Shown here one piece after another: positions 18,076-29,601 of a stretch of 64,000 nt of DNA. Position numbers and translations under genes: made by a program. The notes under the pieces are model-generated. The model did not search any database, was not told where the DNA came from, and saw nothing but the letters and a program-made list of their open reading frames with translations. Origin of the DNA: Prochlorococcus sp. AG-409-L18 (GTDB taxonomy: Bacteria; Cyanobacteriota; Cyanobacteriia; PCC-6307; Cyanobiaceae); NCBI GenBank assembly GCA_003215535.1, contig QCKG01000005.1, positions 1 to 64,000 on the forward strand. Direction: 5' to 3'. The first letter of the stretch is position 1, and every line of letters begins with the position of its first letter.

Positions 18076-18076
<1 letters not shown>
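17135..18076 (-). CDS. crtB: Phytoene synthase
   Basis: CrtB joins two geranylgeranyl-diphosphate molecules to 15-cis-phytoene, the first carotenoid step. The two Asp-rich motifs that bind Mg-diphosphate are visible: RRTDELMD and DVGEDRGRGRIYIP. Other conserved stretches are FYLGTMLLP and ANQLTNILRD. The first ATG overlaps the crtP stop by one base (TAATG); an inner ATG at codon 11 would also keep the family's core. crtP-crtB is an operon transcribed leftward. Confidence 0.95.
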
Positions 18077-19503
<1,427 letters not shown>

Positions 19504-19603
19504 TTAGAAGTTGAAAATTAACTTTAATGATGAACGATACCCATTGCTTCCCTAAAGTCATTTTGTCTGTTCAAAAGCCCCTTAATAGGGATCAGTTTTT
19601 GCC

Positions 19604-19951
19604 ATGAGCGAGACCCAGTACAAATGCACGACTCGCCACGTAAGGATATTCACAGCAAGGGTTGAGGGGGATAACCTTGTTTCCGACTCTGACCATCTCA
19701 CCCTTGATCTTGATCCAGATAATGAGTTCGTATGGTCTGAAGAGGTTGTCAAGAAGGTTAACCAGAAATTTATAGACCTAGTCAATGCGCAAAAAGGCAG
19801 TGAATTGACTGATTACACACTTAGACGAATTGGTTCAGATCTTGAGGGTTATATTCGGACACTATTGCAAGCTGGGGAGTTGAGTTATAACCCTGATTGT
19901 CGAGTGTTGAATTATTCGATGGGGCTACCAAGAACCCCTGAATTGTTATGA
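19604..19951 (+). CDS. ndhM: NAD(P)H-quinone oxidoreductase subunit M
   Basis: NdhM is a cyanobacteria- and plastid-specific peripheral-arm subunit of NDH-1. The 115-residue protein matches the family across its length, with [10 protein letters not shown], the [11 protein letters not shown] block and the C-terminal [18 protein letters not shown]. Its stop overlaps the start of the DUF3172 gene by 4 bp (ATGA), so the two are probably cotranslated. It is divergent from crtP. Confidence 0.95.
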   Translation: MSETQYKCTTRHVRIFTARVEGDNLVSDSDHLTLDLDPDNEFVWSEEVVKKVNQKFIDLVNAQKGSELTDYTLRRIGSDLEGYIRTLLQAGELSYNPDCRVLNYSMGLPRTPELL

Positions 19952-20601
19952 GCCGTTCTCCTTACAACCGACAGTCCGGCCGAAGAGACTCTGGGCTGGG
20001 AGGGAATAGGCAGGGAGGTCGCTATGGCGCAAATGGAAGGTCGTCGGGCGGCAGAATTGATTACTCATCGCGCTCTTCTGCGTCCACTCCTCCTGGCGGA
20101 CCCCCGGGAGGAGGAGTGAGACTGAATTCAGGCTCAATAGCTGTTCTTGCAGGGGTTCTTGTGGTAGGCGTTGGGATAGGTAGTGCAATAACGAGCACCA
20201 CTCAAGGGGGGCAGGGAAATATTGCTAGTCAACAACAATTAGATATGGCTGTGCCTGATCCTGAATTTTGTAGGCAGTGGGGTGCAAGTGCCTTTGTAAT
20301 TGACGTGGAAATGTACACCACCCTCAACCCATCTACTAGTTTCGTTACACAACCTGCCCTGCAGCCTGGCTGTGTAATTCGTAGAGAGAATTGGACTGTA
20401 TTGCAAAAACAGGGAGCTATAACTAATGAAGATGTGAGAGAGTGCAAACAAAGAATGAATACCTTTGCTTATATAGGTTCAATTCGTGATAAGCCCATTG
20501 TTCGTTGTGTATATCAAACAGATGTTAATGAAAATAAGTTCATCACTAAAGGTGTTGCCGACGATCCAGTTGGTGTGAACCAGGAAGCAGTTCAATTTTG
20601 A
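19948..20601 (+). CDS. DUF3172 domain protein, membrane-anchored
   Basis: This 217-residue protein has a low-complexity Arg/Gly/Ser-rich N-terminus (about 50 residues), one membrane segment ([18 protein letters not shown], about residues 69-86) and a conserved cyanobacterial domain, [20 protein letters not shown] onward, that fits DUF3172. Cysteines in that domain (for example in EFCRQWG, QPGCVIR and VRECKQR) could form disulfides if it is lumenal or periplasmic. Function is unknown. It overlaps ndhM by 4 bp and converges on rbcR. Confidence 0.75.
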   Translation: MSRSPYNRQSGRRDSGLGGNRQGGRYGANGRSSGGRIDYSSRSSASTPPGGPPGGGVRLNSGSIAVLAGVLVVGVGIGSAITSTTQGGQGNIASQQQLDMAVPDPEFCRQWGASAFVIDVEMYTTLNPSTSFVTQPALQPGCVIRRENWTVLQKQGAITNEDVRECKQRMNTFAYIGSIRDKPIVRCVYQTDVNENKFITKGVADDPVGVNQEAVQF

Positions 20602-20614
20602 ATTTATTTAATTT

Positions 20615-21571
20615 TTAATTATGTTCTATTGACCTGAATAAGGGACTATCGGAACCTGCGAAAATTGGAAGAACTTTATCCCTAAAGGCTTCTGCAGCTC
20701 GAGAACAGTATCTAGCAGGATGACGTATTAATTTCAATTCCCTACGTACTTCCAAGTCTATAACAATTGCTTTATGAATAGTACCTGCTTCCAATTCTCT
20801 CTCGATTGAAACGATTGGAAGGAATGCTGCTCCTAGTCCTGACTGGACGGCATTTTTGATTGCTTCAAGAGAATTTAGTTCCATATCTAGGCGAAGACGC
20901 TGAATCTCTAATCCAGAATTGGCAAGAAGCTTATCTACTACTTTTCTTGTTGTTGATTGGCTATCAAGGGTTATAAACCCAATCTTATATAAGTCTTCTT
21001 TTGTGAGTTCTTTAAGTTTTGCGAGTGGATGATTAACAGGCAGCACCAGCGCTAATTCATCTGTTGTGTAGGGAACTACTTCGAGTAATACGTCTAGCTC
21101 GGGGGGCAGCTCCCCCCCAATTATGGCTAAATCAATTTGTCCATTTGCCACACTCCACCCTGTTCGTCTGGTGCTATGCACTTGCAGTTGGACTGTCACA
21201 TTGGGAAATTTCTGCCGAAAGAGACCAATCATGCGAGGCATTAAATATGTACCAGTTGTTTGACTCGCCCCAATAATTAAAGAGCCACCTTTGAGATTGT
21301 GAAGATCCTCAATTGCTCTGCAGGCTTCGTGGCATTTAGTCAGAATTTTTTCGCAATAATCCAAGAGAAGTTGGCCAGCCTCAGTTAGTTGTGCTTTTCG
21401 ACCACCTCGATCGAAAATAGTCACTTCTAATTGCTTTTCAAGATTTTGAATTTGGAGGCTTACGGCGGGTTGAGTCACATAAAGACTATCGGCAGCTTTT
21501 TTAAAGCTGCCTTCATTAGCAATTGCGCGGAGTATGCGCAATTGATCGAGAGTGAAGGGCAGATCGGCCAT
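20615..21571 (-). CDS. rbcR: LysR-type regulator RbcR (Ycf30/CbbR-like)
   Basis: The 318-residue protein has an N-terminal winged helix ([31 protein letters not shown]) and a LysR co-inducer domain ([25 protein letters not shown]). These blocks match RbcR/Ycf30, which controls RuBisCO and carbon-concentrating genes in response to carbon metabolites. It is divergent from the Z-ISO-like gene, with 88 bp between starts. LysR proteins commonly act on the divergent neighbour as well as themselves, but no clear T-N11-A operator was pinned down here. Confidence 0.92.
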   Translation of the reverse strand: MADLPFTLDQLRILRAIANEGSFKKAADSLYVTQPAVSLQIQNLEKQLEVTIFDRGGRKAQLTEAGQLLLDYCEKILTKCHEACRAIEDLHNLKGGSLIIGASQTTGTYLMPRMIGLFRQKFPNVTVQLQVHSTRRTGWSVANGQIDLAIIGGELPPELDVLLEVVPYTTDELALVLPVNHPLAKLKELTKEDLYKIGFITLDSQSTTRKVVDKLLANSGLEIQRLRLDMELNSLEAIKNAVQSGLGAAFLPIVSIERELEAGTIHKAIVIDLEVRRELKLIRHPARYCSRAAEAFRDKVLPIFAGSDSPLFRSIEHN

Positions 21572-21659
21572 GGAGGCTGCCTATCACGCAGCTACAACAC
21601 AAAAACTTTAAGCGGGATTTGTCTAGAGCTCACAATTAACTAAATATTGCACTGAACAT

Positions 21660-22406
21660 ATGACTGAACTATCTCCTGGGGGTTTGCACTACAGCAGCCT
21701 TGTCATGATAGGGCTACTAGTTGGATTCTCGGTTATTCATAGCGGGGGTGCAGCTCTTCGTGCTCGTGCGGAAACCCTCATCGGAGCAAGGGCTTGGCGC
21801 TTGGTTTTTGCAGCTGCAAGTATTCCTTCGGCGGTTTTATTGATTTCATATTTTTTGGCACATCGATATGACGGTGTCCGCTTGTGGAATCTGCAGGGAG
21901 TACCTGGGATGGTCCCTTTTGTTTGGCTCCTAACTGCGATTAGCTTTTTGTTTCTATATCCAGCGACATACAACCTTTTGGAAATACCAGCTCTAAAGAA
22001 GCCAGAAGTGCGTCTTTATGCTTCAGGAATTATTCGAATAAGCCGGCATCCTCAGGCAGTCGGCCAAGTCCTTTGGTGCTTTACCCATCAACTTTGGATT
22101 GGCAGTAGCTTCACTTTGGTTACTTGTTTAGGTTTGATTGCACACCATCTTTTTGCAGTTTGGCATGGGGATAGAAGATTGCGGGCCAAATTTGGTAGAG
22201 CTTTTGAAGAATTGCGTACCCAAACTTCTGTCATTCCTTTTCTTGCTGTAATTGATGGTCGGCAGAAATTACTTGTGGAAGAGTTTTTGAGGCCTTCACA
22301 ACTTGGTATTTGCTTAGCTATTGGTGTTTTTTGGTGGGCTCATGGCTATATCAGTGTGGGTAGCCAATTATTTCTTTCCTCTCGCTTAGCAGAAATGCTT
22401 AGCTGA
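21660..22406 (+). CDS. Probable 15-cis-zeta-carotene isomerase (Z-ISO, NnrU family)
   Basis: The 248-residue integral membrane protein has several hydrophobic helices and the NnrU/Z-ISO core: FLYPATYNLLE, RISRHPQAVGQVLWC, HQLWIGSSF, LIAHHLFAVWHGDRRL and TSVIPF. From memory these blocks match plant Z-ISO closely, not just NnrU. H27 and H143 are 116 residues apart, the same spacing I recall for the two haem-ligand histidines of maize Z-ISO. It would isomerise the 15-cis bond of the CrtP product before zeta-carotene desaturase. Nearby crtP and crtB support this role. It lies 34 bp before ndhF. Confidence 0.8.
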   Translation: MTELSPGGLHYSSLVMIGLLVGFSVIHSGGAALRARAETLIGARAWRLVFAAASIPSAVLLISYFLAHRYDGVRLWNLQGVPGMVPFVWLLTAISFLFLYPATYNLLEIPALKKPEVRLYASGIIRISRHPQAVGQVLWCFTHQLWIGSSFTLVTCLGLIAHHLFAVWHGDRRLRAKFGRAFEELRTQTSVIPFLAVIDGRQKLLVEEFLRPSQLGICLAIGVFWWAHGYISVGSQLFLSSRLAEMLS

Positions 22407-22439
22407 TCTGCTTACACTCCCTGAAGTCTTTTTGTTCGG

Positions 22440-24458
22440 ATGCCATCGGCCGCTGAAATCGCTTGGTTGATACCGCTGCTCCCATTGCTTGGGGCGGCAA
22501 TTACAGGGCTTGGCCTTATTGGCTTTAACCGAACTCTGAACCAACTTCGTAAACCTGTCTCTATCGGCTTAATTTCTTGTCTAGGAGCATCTGCCGTTCT
22601 GAGTTATGCAGTGCTTTTAGAGCAGTTGGGTGGTAGCCCGACTGTGGAGCATCTCTTTGTTTGGGCAAGTGCTGGAAGTTTTGTTCTGCCAATGGGGTAT
22701 GTGGTGGATCCCTTGGCAGCAGTGATGCTTTCTTTAGTAACCACCATCGCAATGCTGGTGATGGTTTATTCCCATGGCTATATGGCTCATGACAAAGGAT
22801 ATGTGAGGTTTTTTACTTATTTGGCTTTATTTAGTAGTTCGATGCTTGGTCTAATTGTTAGCCCAAACTTGTTGGAGATATATGTCTTTTGGGAATTAGT
22901 AGGAATGTGTTCCTATTTACTTGTTGGCTTTTGGTATGACCGCGAGGGTGCTGCTCATGCTGCCCAGAAAGCTTTCGTAGTAAATAGAGTTGGTGATTTT
23001 GGTTTACTTCTGGGAATTCTGGGATTGTTTTGGGCAACAGGAAGTTTTGATTTTCAAGGCATTGCGGATGGCCTAGCTGCAGCCACATCAGTAGGGACAG
23101 TACCTGGATGGGCTGCATTGACTCTATGCCTTTTGGTTTTCATGGGACCGATGGCAAAGTCTGCACAATTCCCCTTACATGTATGGCTTCCTGATGCGAT
23201 GGAGGGCCCGACACCTATATCAGCCTTGATTCACGCTGCCACAATGGTTGCTGCAGGCGTTTTCCTTGTTGCAAGGCTAGAGCCTCTTTATAGCCAATTC
23301 CCTTCTGTAGGTCTTGTTATAGCAGTCGTTGGAACTATTACATGCTTTTTAGGAGCTTCTATAGCTCTAACTCAAATGGATTTAAAGAAAGGGTTGGCTT
23401 ACAGCACAGTTTCTCAGCTTGGATACATGATGCTTGCAATGGGGTGTGGAGCTCCTGTTGCAGGCATGTTCCACTTGGTCACTCATGCCTTTTTCAAGGC
23501 AATGCTTTTTCTTGGATCTGGTTCTGTCATTCATGCAATGGAGGATGTGGTTGGCCATCAACCAATCCTTGCTCAAGACATGCGTTTAATGGGAGGGTTG
23601 AGGAAAAAGATGCCTATAACAGCTTTTACTTTTTTAATAGGATGCGTTGCTATCAGTGGCATTCCGCCACTTGCAGGCTTCTGGAGTAAGGATGAAATTC
23701 TTGGTCAAGCCTTCTCCGCTTTCCCAATTCTTTGGTTTGTTGGTTTCCTTACAGCAGGTATGACTGCTTTCTATATGTTCCGTCTATATTTTCTGACTTT
23801 TGAGGGTACTTTCCGAGGAGAAGATAAGGCTCTTCAACAGCAGTTACTACGGGCAGCCGGCGAGTCAATAGATGAGGAGGAAGAACCACATAGTTCAGGA
23901 GTGCTTCATGAGTCACCTTGGTCAATGACTTATCCATTGATCGTGCTTGCTGTTCCGTCTGTCTTGATAGGCCTTCTGGGGACACCTTGGAACAGTTTGT
24001 TCGGAGCCTTATTGAACCCTGAAGAGGCTATTGAGATGGCCCAAAATTTTAGTTGGCGGGGATTCCTTCCTTTGGCTTCTGCTTCGGTAGCAATTTCATC
24101 TTTAGGGATCACCTTGGCTATTTTTGCCTATTATTTGAAGCGTATTGATCTTGGGATTCAAGTTGCAGAGCGCTTCAAATCTATAAATTCTTTCCTTATA
24201 AGAAAATGGTATTTAGATGACATTAATGAAAAGATTTTCGTACAAGGTAGTCGTAAACTTGCCCGGGAAGTGCTCGAAGTGGATGCAAAGGTGGTGGATG
24301 GAGTAGTAAATCTCACAGGGTTACTCACCTTAGGTAGTGGTGAAGGACTCAAATATTTCGAGACAGGTCGAGCTCAGTTTTATGCATTGGTTGTTTTTGG
24401 TGGCGTTATTGCCCTAGTTGCCCTATTTGGGGTTCTTGGGAACCCTCCCCCGGTTTAA
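22440..24458 (+). CDS. ndhF: NAD(P)H-quinone oxidoreductase subunit 5
   Basis: NdhF is an antiporter-like, proton-pumping membrane subunit of NDH-1. The 672-residue protein has many transmembrane helices and the typical core WELVGMCSYLLVGFWYDR, LPDAMEGPTPISALIHAATM, YSTVSQLGYMMLA and HAFFKAMLFL. A long C-terminal amphipathic region is present. Its pairing with ndhD 89 bp downstream suggests the F1/D1 form used in respiration and cyclic flow, rather than a CO2-uptake form, because no cupA-type genes are seen. Confidence 0.95.
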   Translation: MPSAAEIAWLIPLLPLLGAAITGLGLIGFNRTLNQLRKPVSIGLISCLGASAVLSYAVLLEQLGGSPTVEHLFVWASAGSFVLPMGYVVDPLAAVMLSLVTTIAMLVMVYSHGYMAHDKGYVRFFTYLALFSSSMLGLIVSPNLLEIYVFWELVGMCSYLLVGFWYDREGAAHAAQKAFVVNRVGDFGLLLGILGLFWATGSFDFQGIADGLAAATSVGTVPGWAALTLCLLVFMGPMAKSAQFPLHVWLPDAMEGPTPISALIHAATMVAAGVFLVARLEPLYSQFPSVGLVIAVVGTITCFLGASIALTQMDLKKGLAYSTVSQLGYMMLAMGCGAPVAGMFHLVTHAFFKAMLFLGSGSVIHAMEDVVGHQPILAQDMRLMGGLRKKMPITAFTFLIGCVAISGIPPLAGFWSKDEILGQAFSAFPILWFVGFLTAGMTAFYMFRLYFLTFEGTFRGEDKALQQQLLRAAGESIDEEEEPHSSGVLHESPWSMTYPLIVLAVPSVLIGLLGTPWNSLFGALLNPEEAIEMAQNFSWRGFLPLASASVAISSLGITLAIFAYYLKRIDLGIQVAERFKSINSFLIRKWYLDDINEKIFVQGSRKLAREVLEVDAKVVDGVVNLTGLLTLGSGEGLKYFETGRAQFYALVVFGGVIALVALFGVLGNPPPV

Positions 24459-24547
24459 TGGTTTTACTGCTCTTGTGTGTGTCAACGCCTATCGAGGGGA
24501 TGCCATATCCCTCAGTATTTCTACACTCCCAGAAGTGGTGAGAACCA

Positions 24548-26218
24548 TTGCAAATCCTGGAGTTTGCTGTTAATGCATCTTTGCCCCCCTCCTTTGAAAT
24601 GTTGACAGATCAGGTGAGTGCAGATTTCCCATGGCTCAGTTTCTCGATTTTGTTTCCAATTGCGGGATCATTGTTGGTTCCATTTATTCCCGATAAGGGT
24701 GAAGGCAAACAAGTTCGCTGGTTTGCTTTGGGGATTGCTTTAACCACGTTCTTGATAACCGTTTTCGCTTATGTGAATGGTTATGACCCATCTGAAGATG
24801 GCTTGCAACTTGTGGAGAGAGTCAATTGGTTGCCTGATTTAGGACTCACATGGGCAGTAGGTGCGGATGGCCTTTCGATGCCACTGATTCTGCTTACTAG
24901 TTTTATTACGGCCTTGGCTGTATTGGCAGCTTGGCCAGTTTCTTTTAAGCCGAAGTTGTTTTTCTTTCTTCTTTTGGCAATGGATGGAGGACAGATAGCT
25001 GTTTTTGCAGTTCAAGACATGCTGCTGTTCTTTTTGGCATGGGAACTGGAACTTTTACCTGTTTATCTTTTGTTGGCTATTTGGGGGGGGAAAAAACGCC
25101 AGTATGCAGCAACTAAATTCATCCTTTACACAGCAGGCAGCTCATTATTTATTCTCCTAGCCGCTCTGGGAATGGGTTTCTTTGGGGATGGCCCGCCTAA
25201 CTTCGAATTCACACACCTTGCGCAACAGGGATTTAGTACAGGTTTTCAATTGTTGTGTTATGCGGGGCTTTTAATTGCATTTGGGGTCAAATTACCCATT
25301 GTTCCTTTGCATACTTGGTTGCCTGATGCTCATGGTGAGGCGACTGCCCCTGTTCATATGTTATTGGCGGGGATCCTTCTAAAAATGGGAGGTTATGCCT
25401 TGTTGCGTTTTAATGCACAACTTTTGCCAGAAGCCCACGCCCAATTTGCTCCTCTTCTCATAGTTCTTGGGGTAGTTAACATTATTTATGCGGCTTTGAC
25501 CTCTTTCGCTCAGCGCAATTTGAAGCGAAAGATTGCTTATAGCTCTATAAGTCATATGGGATTTGTTTTGATTGGCATAGGTAGTTTTAGTTCTTTAGGT
25601 ACAAGCGGAGCGATGTTGCAAATGGTTAGTCATGGGCTTATTGGGGCAAGTCTCTTCTTCTTGGTGGGTGCAACTTATGACCGTACTCATACTCTTCAAC
25701 TAGACGAAATGGGTGGAGTTGGGCAGAAAATGCGGATCATGTTTGCTCTGTGGACTGTATGTGCATTGGCTTCTTTAGCTCTACCAGGGATGAGTGGATT
25801 TGTGTCTGAGTTAATGGTTTTTGCAGGCTTTGTGACGGATGAGACTTTTACACTTCCTTTTAGAATTGTTATTGCTGGTCTGGCGGCTGTCGGAGTAATA
25901 CTTACCCCGATTTATTTGTTGTCAATGCTTAGAGAGATTTTCTTTGGGAAGGAAAACTCCGAACTGGTTTCACATACCAACCTTGTAGATGCTGAGCCAC
26001 GCGAGATTTACATCATTGGTTGTTTATTGGTACCGATTATTGGTATTGGTCTTTATCCAAGGTTGATGACAGATACTTATAGTGCATCTATTGATGCACT
26101 GGTGCAGAGAGATTTGAATGCGATGCAAAGTATGCCTAAATCATCGATGCCAATCATCAGTATTTTTAAATCATCACCTGCTGTAATTTCAGCCCCCACC
26201 ATTCCAATAAAGAGTTAG
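24548..26218 (+). CDS. ndhD: NAD(P)H-quinone oxidoreductase subunit 4
   Basis: NdhD is a second antiporter-like proton-pumping subunit of NDH-1. Family blocks are [49 protein letters not shown] and [14 protein letters not shown]. Length is about 540 to 556 residues depending on the start. The longest frame begins with TTG 24548; ATG 24599, just before [13 protein letters not shown] where homologues begin, is a good alternative. The C-terminus is longer and Pro/Ser-rich. It forms a pair with ndhF; an imperfect hairpin lies between them near 24494-24513. Confidence 0.93.
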   Translation: MQILEFAVNASLPPSFEMLTDQVSADFPWLSFSILFPIAGSLLVPFIPDKGEGKQVRWFALGIALTTFLITVFAYVNGYDPSEDGLQLVERVNWLPDLGLTWAVGADGLSMPLILLTSFITALAVLAAWPVSFKPKLFFFLLLAMDGGQIAVFAVQDMLLFFLAWELELLPVYLLLAIWGGKKRQYAATKFILYTAGSSLFILLAALGMGFFGDGPPNFEFTHLAQQGFSTGFQLLCYAGLLIAFGVKLPIVPLHTWLPDAHGEATAPVHMLLAGILLKMGGYALLRFNAQLLPEAHAQFAPLLIVLGVVNIIYAALTSFAQRNLKRKIAYSSISHMGFVLIGIGSFSSLGTSGAMLQMVSHGLIGASLFFLVGATYDRTHTLQLDEMGGVGQKMRIMFALWTVCALASLALPGMSGFVSELMVFAGFVTDETFTLPFRIVIAGLAAVGVILTPIYLLSMLREIFFGKENSELVSHTNLVDAEPREIYIIGCLLVPIIGIGLYPRLMTDTYSASIDALVQRDLNAMQSMPKSSMPIISIFKSSPAVISAPTIPIKS

Positions 26219-26338
26219 CTATTTTCTTTACTAATACTTTTGTGATTGAATTCTTACCTTTTTCTCTTGTGAAAGCATTATTGGAATCTCCAGATTATGA
26301 GTAAGTTTTTCAAGGTTTAATTTTAATGTAGTTATAAA

Positions 26339-26388
26339 GTTCAAGATCCAAGTTGAGGTTTAATTTTTCTGATTAATTGATCTTGAAC
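26339..26388. repeat. 10-bp inverted repeat upstream of scpA
   Basis: GTTCAAGATC (26339-26348) is exactly complementary to GATCTTGAAC (26379-26388), with a 30-base AT-rich spacer. It lies in the 242-bp gap between ndhD and scpA. The same gap has two copies of TTTCAAGGTTT (26308-26318 and 26418-26428). It could be a weak terminator-like hairpin or a regulator site; there is no T run right after it. Confidence 0.6.
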
Positions 26389-26460
26389 CATTATCTTTGA
26401 GCTATTAAATACTCATCTTTCAAGGTTTGAAGCTTATTTTCATAGTTTTTGCAACCTTGA

Positions 26461-27402
26461 GTGGCATTAGTGAAGGAGTCTCGATACCTTTCTTTAAGAA
26501 TAGGATTCACATTGGACGTTGATGGGAGGACAACTGGTGCTGATGCTGGAGCCCGTCTAGCTATTCGTCTATTGCAAGATGCAGCACAAAGTGGGGATTT
26601 GGATCCATGGGATGTCGACGTTATTTCAGTCATTGATGGATTCCTGGATCAATTGCGTCAACGTATTGAGGTCCCAAGGCAGGTATCGGTTCAATTGAAA
26701 CGTCACGGTGGAAGTTACGAACAAGATCTTGCGGATAGCAGTGAAGCTTTTCTCGCTGCTTCAGTATTGGTAGGCCTCAAGGCTGAAATACTTGAAGCAG
26801 ATACATTTCCTCCCGAAGTTTTTCTTGACGAGGATTTTGGTTTGGAAGCCTCAGAGCAGCCTTGGCTTGATTCAAGTTTTGAATTACCTAGACGCCCAGA
26901 ACGGCATCTGCAGCGACGACCAGTTGCCCCTCCACCTCTTCGCAGACCATTCACGCTTGGTGAATTGATAGATCAATTGGAATCGATAGCAGAACAGCTT
27001 GAGTCCGATGAATTGCAGCAGCGCCGTCGCCGCCGCAATAAACGATTTAGTGACAAGGAGGCCATTGCTCAAGTGAGCGCTTTGGCGCATAGAGAGAAAC
27101 TTCCTGAGACAACAGCTGCATTAGGAGTTTTTTTGAATGATTGGGAGAAAGCTTTGCATTGGGTTGATTTTGATTCTTTCGTGAATCATTGGGGAAATGT
27201 TGCTCAGCCTGACTTGGATAAAGATCGAGTGGGGGTTTTTTGGGCACTTTTGTTCTTGTGTTCACAGGGCAAGGTTGAGCTTGAACAGGAGGGTTATCTT
27301 TACGCTCCATTAAGACTGAAACGCATACTTGCACCAGGGACAGTTGCTCAACTTCCTTTGAGGGCAGTCAACGTGACAGATGCTGCGCCGGCTGCTGCAT
27401 AG
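26461..27402 (+). CDS. scpA: Segregation and condensation protein A
   Basis: ScpA is the kleisin that bridges SMC heads in chromosome condensation. The 313-residue protein has the N-terminal kleisin block ARLAIRLLQDAAQSGDLDPWDVDVI in divergent cyanobacterial form, a basic Pro/Arg-rich middle (RRPERHLQRRPVAPPPLRRP) and a C-terminal winged-helix region (VGVFWALLFLCSQGKVELEQ). The start is GTG 26461; GTG 26470 is possible. It is separated from ndhD by 242 bp with inverted repeats and lies 58 bp before the sugar nucleotidyltransferase gene. Confidence 0.85.
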   Translation: MALVKESRYLSLRIGFTLDVDGRTTGADAGARLAIRLLQDAAQSGDLDPWDVDVISVIDGFLDQLRQRIEVPRQVSVQLKRHGGSYEQDLADSSEAFLAASVLVGLKAEILEADTFPPEVFLDEDFGLEASEQPWLDSSFELPRRPERHLQRRPVAPPPLRRPFTLGELIDQLESIAEQLESDELQQRRRRRNKRFSDKEAIAQVSALAHREKLPETTAALGVFLNDWEKALHWVDFDSFVNHWGNVAQPDLDKDRVGVFWALLFLCSQGKVELEQEGYLYAPLRLKRILAPGTVAQLPLRAVNVTDAAPAAA

Positions 27403-27460
27403 ATAGTGGCCTTTAAGGGCGTCTATGTTGTCGTCATATGAGCAGAGGTATATAAAGCCA

Positions 27461-28639
27461 ATGAAGGCAATGATCCTGGCAGCTGGGAAAGGAACGCGGG
27501 TTCAGCCAATTACCCACGTGATTCCAAAACCGATGATTCCCATCCTGCAGAAACCCGTAATGGAGTTTTTGTTGGAACTTCTTAAGGAACATGGTTTTAA
27601 AGAAGTCATGGTGAATGTTTCTCATCTGGCTGAAGAAATAGAAAATTATTTTCGAGATGGACAAAGGTTTGGTGTTGAAATTGCCTACAGCTTTGAGGGA
27701 CGGATTGAAGATGGTGAGCTAATTGGAGATGCATTGGGGTCGGCAGGTGGATTAAAAAAGATTCAAGATTTTCAAGAATTCTTTGATGACACCTTTGTTG
27801 TTCTTTGTGGAGATGCTCTTATTGACTTAGATCTTACTGAGGCAGTTCGAAAACATCGTGAAAAAGGAGCTTTGGCCAGCTTAATTACTAAGCGAGTATC
27901 TAAAGATCAGGTTAGTAGTTATGGAGTTGTAGTTACAGATGAAGATGACAGGGTTAAAGCTTTTCAGGAAAAGCCTTCTGTAGACATTGCATTGAGTGAT
28001 ACGATTAACACTGGAATTTATCTTTTTGAACCTGAGATATTTGAGCATATTCCTTCAGGTAAGCCATTTGATATTGGTTCAGATTTGTTCCCAAAACTGG
28101 TTGAGATAGGTGCACCTTTCTTTGCTCTACCTATGGATTTTGAATGGGTAGATATTGGTAAGGTTCCCGACTATTGGAAAGCAATTAGAAGTGTTCTTCA
28201 AGGAGAGGTTCGTCAAATTGGCATTCCTGGAAAACAAGTTAGACCGGGGATTTTTACAGGGCTTAATGTTGCTGCTAATTGGGATAAAATCAATGTTAAG
28301 GGGCCTATATATGTAGGAGGTATGTCATGTATAGAGGATGGTGCAACTATTATTGGACCGTCAATGATTGGACCAAGTTGCTGTATTTGTGAAGGCGCAA
28401 CAATTGACAATTCAATTATTTTCGATTATTCCCGCATTGGTCCAGGTGTTCAATTGGTTGAGAAGTTGGTTTTTGGCCGTTATTGCGTTGGGAAAAATGG
28501 TAATCATTTTGATCTTCAAGAAGCAGCCTTAGATTGGCTTATTACTGATGCAAGACGACAAGATCTTGTTGAGCCTTCACCACAACAAAAGGCAATGGCT
28601 GAATTGTTAGGTACGGACCTTACTTCTGCTGCAAATTAA
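27461..28639 (+). CDS. Sugar-phosphate nucleotidyltransferase (mannose-1-P guanylyltransferase-like)
   Basis: The protein begins MKAMILAAGKGTRVQP, the nucleotide-binding signature of sugar-phosphate nucleotidyltransferases, followed by PKPMIPILQKPVMEF and the catalytic FVVLCGDALIDLDL. The second half, from about residue 250, is a left-handed beta-helix (repeats around GPIYVGGMSCIEDGATIIGP). It would make an NDP-sugar for cell-envelope polysaccharide; mannose-1-phosphate with GTP is the usual guess, but substrate cannot be read from sequence. A 12-codon upstream extension exists, but ATG 27461 matches homologues. Its 3' end overlaps convergent metF by 20 bp. Confidence 0.85.
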   Translation: MKAMILAAGKGTRVQPITHVIPKPMIPILQKPVMEFLLELLKEHGFKEVMVNVSHLAEEIENYFRDGQRFGVEIAYSFEGRIEDGELIGDALGSAGGLKKIQDFQEFFDDTFVVLCGDALIDLDLTEAVRKHREKGALASLITKRVSKDQVSSYGVVVTDEDDRVKAFQEKPSVDIALSDTINTGIYLFEPEIFEHIPSGKPFDIGSDLFPKLVEIGAPFFALPMDFEWVDIGKVPDYWKAIRSVLQGEVRQIGIPGKQVRPGIFTGLNVAANWDKINVKGPIYVGGMSCIEDGATIIGPSMIGPSCCICEGATIDNSIIFDYSRIGPGVQLVEKLVFGRYCVGKNGNHFDLQEAALDWLITDARRQDLVEPSPQQKAMAELLGTDLTSAAN

Positions 28640-29513
28640 TTTTTGTACGGTTAAGAATTTCTGGAATCTTATCTTCGGCTTTAATTGCCATTATGTGAAC
28701 TCCTTGGGCTATGCTCAAGAAATTTTGGACTTGTTCTGAAGCGATTGCAATACCAGTATTGAGAGGATCTTTAGATGATTCTAATCGAGCTATTATTGAA
28801 TTTGGAATACATGCTCCAGGGACTACACGATTTATAAATGCAGCATTTTTTGCGGATTTCAATAAGAAAACTCCTGCGAGAACAGGTAATTCAAGTGGGT
28901 GAGCAATTTCTTTGCAAAATTTCTCCAGGACAAAAGGGTTCATGACCATTTGAGTTTGTAAGAAACGAGCACCTGCCTTCCTTTTACGCTCTAAACGTTT
29001 AGTTAAAGATTTAACATTTAGGCAATTGGGGTCAGCAGCGGCTCCTGCAAACAAGCTTGTTGCTCCATCGGGTAATAGGCCTTCTACAGGATCTTCTCCT
29101 TTGTTTAGCGCCGTAACTTGGTTAAGTAGTTGAACAGATTCATAGTCATTAACTGGCCGTGCTTCTGGTTGATCTCCTACTCGCACGGGGTCACCTGTAA
29201 GACATAGAACATTCCTGATGCCCAGGGCGTGTGCACCTAGTAGGTCAGCTTGCATCCCAATTCGGTTTCTGTCGCGACAAGCTATTTGAAGTATTGGCTC
29301 TAAATCATTTTCTATCAGTAATTTGCATACAGCAACGCTACTCATCCTCATGACAGCACGACTTCCATCTGTAACGTTGATGGCATGAACCCAATCTTTA
29401 AGCTTTTTAGCCATATCAATGGCATGTGATGGGTCTGCACCACGAGGTGGCATGATCTCGGCAGTGATCGTTGTCCCCCCTGACTCCAAAATTCGCTGCA
29501 GAGCTGACCTCAA
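28620..29513 (-). CDS. metF: Methylenetetrahydrofolate reductase-like protein
   Basis: The 297-residue protein has the FAD-binding TIM-barrel features of MetF: TAEIMPPRGAD, the VTDGSRAVMRMSS and LQIACRDRNRIGMQADLL blocks, NVLCLTGDPVRVGDQ and FLQTQMVMNP. It should reduce 5,10-methylene-THF to 5-methyl-THF for methionine synthesis. The start is TTG at 29513, as no nearby ATG keeps the conserved N-terminus. It is divergent from the PedR-like gene and overlaps the nucleotidyltransferase gene tail to tail by 20 bp. Confidence 0.88.
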   Translation of the reverse strand: MRSALQRILESGGTTITAEIMPPRGADPSHAIDMAKKLKDWVHAINVTDGSRAVMRMSSVAVCKLLIENDLEPILQIACRDRNRIGMQADLLGAHALGIRNVLCLTGDPVRVGDQPEARPVNDYESVQLLNQVTALNKGEDPVEGLLPDGATSLFAGAAADPNCLNVKSLTKRLERKRKAGARFLQTQMVMNPFVLEKFCKEIAHPLELPVLAGVFLLKSAKNAAFINRVVPGACIPNSIIARLESSKDPLNTGIAIASEQVQNFLSIAQGVHIMAIKAEDKIPEILNRTKINLQQK

Positions 29514-29601
29514 ATACCTTTTTTCGTAAGCTTCTTACTATGGGATATCAGTGGGCCTTTAGTCTGCGTAATATGACTTACAGAAGTTGATTAGGGAGAC
29601 C

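Noticed and set aside
23342-23689. Open frame of 115 codons inside ndhF in another frame
   Set aside because: Cys/Phe/Ser-rich translation of a conserved NdhF region, no ribosome-binding site.
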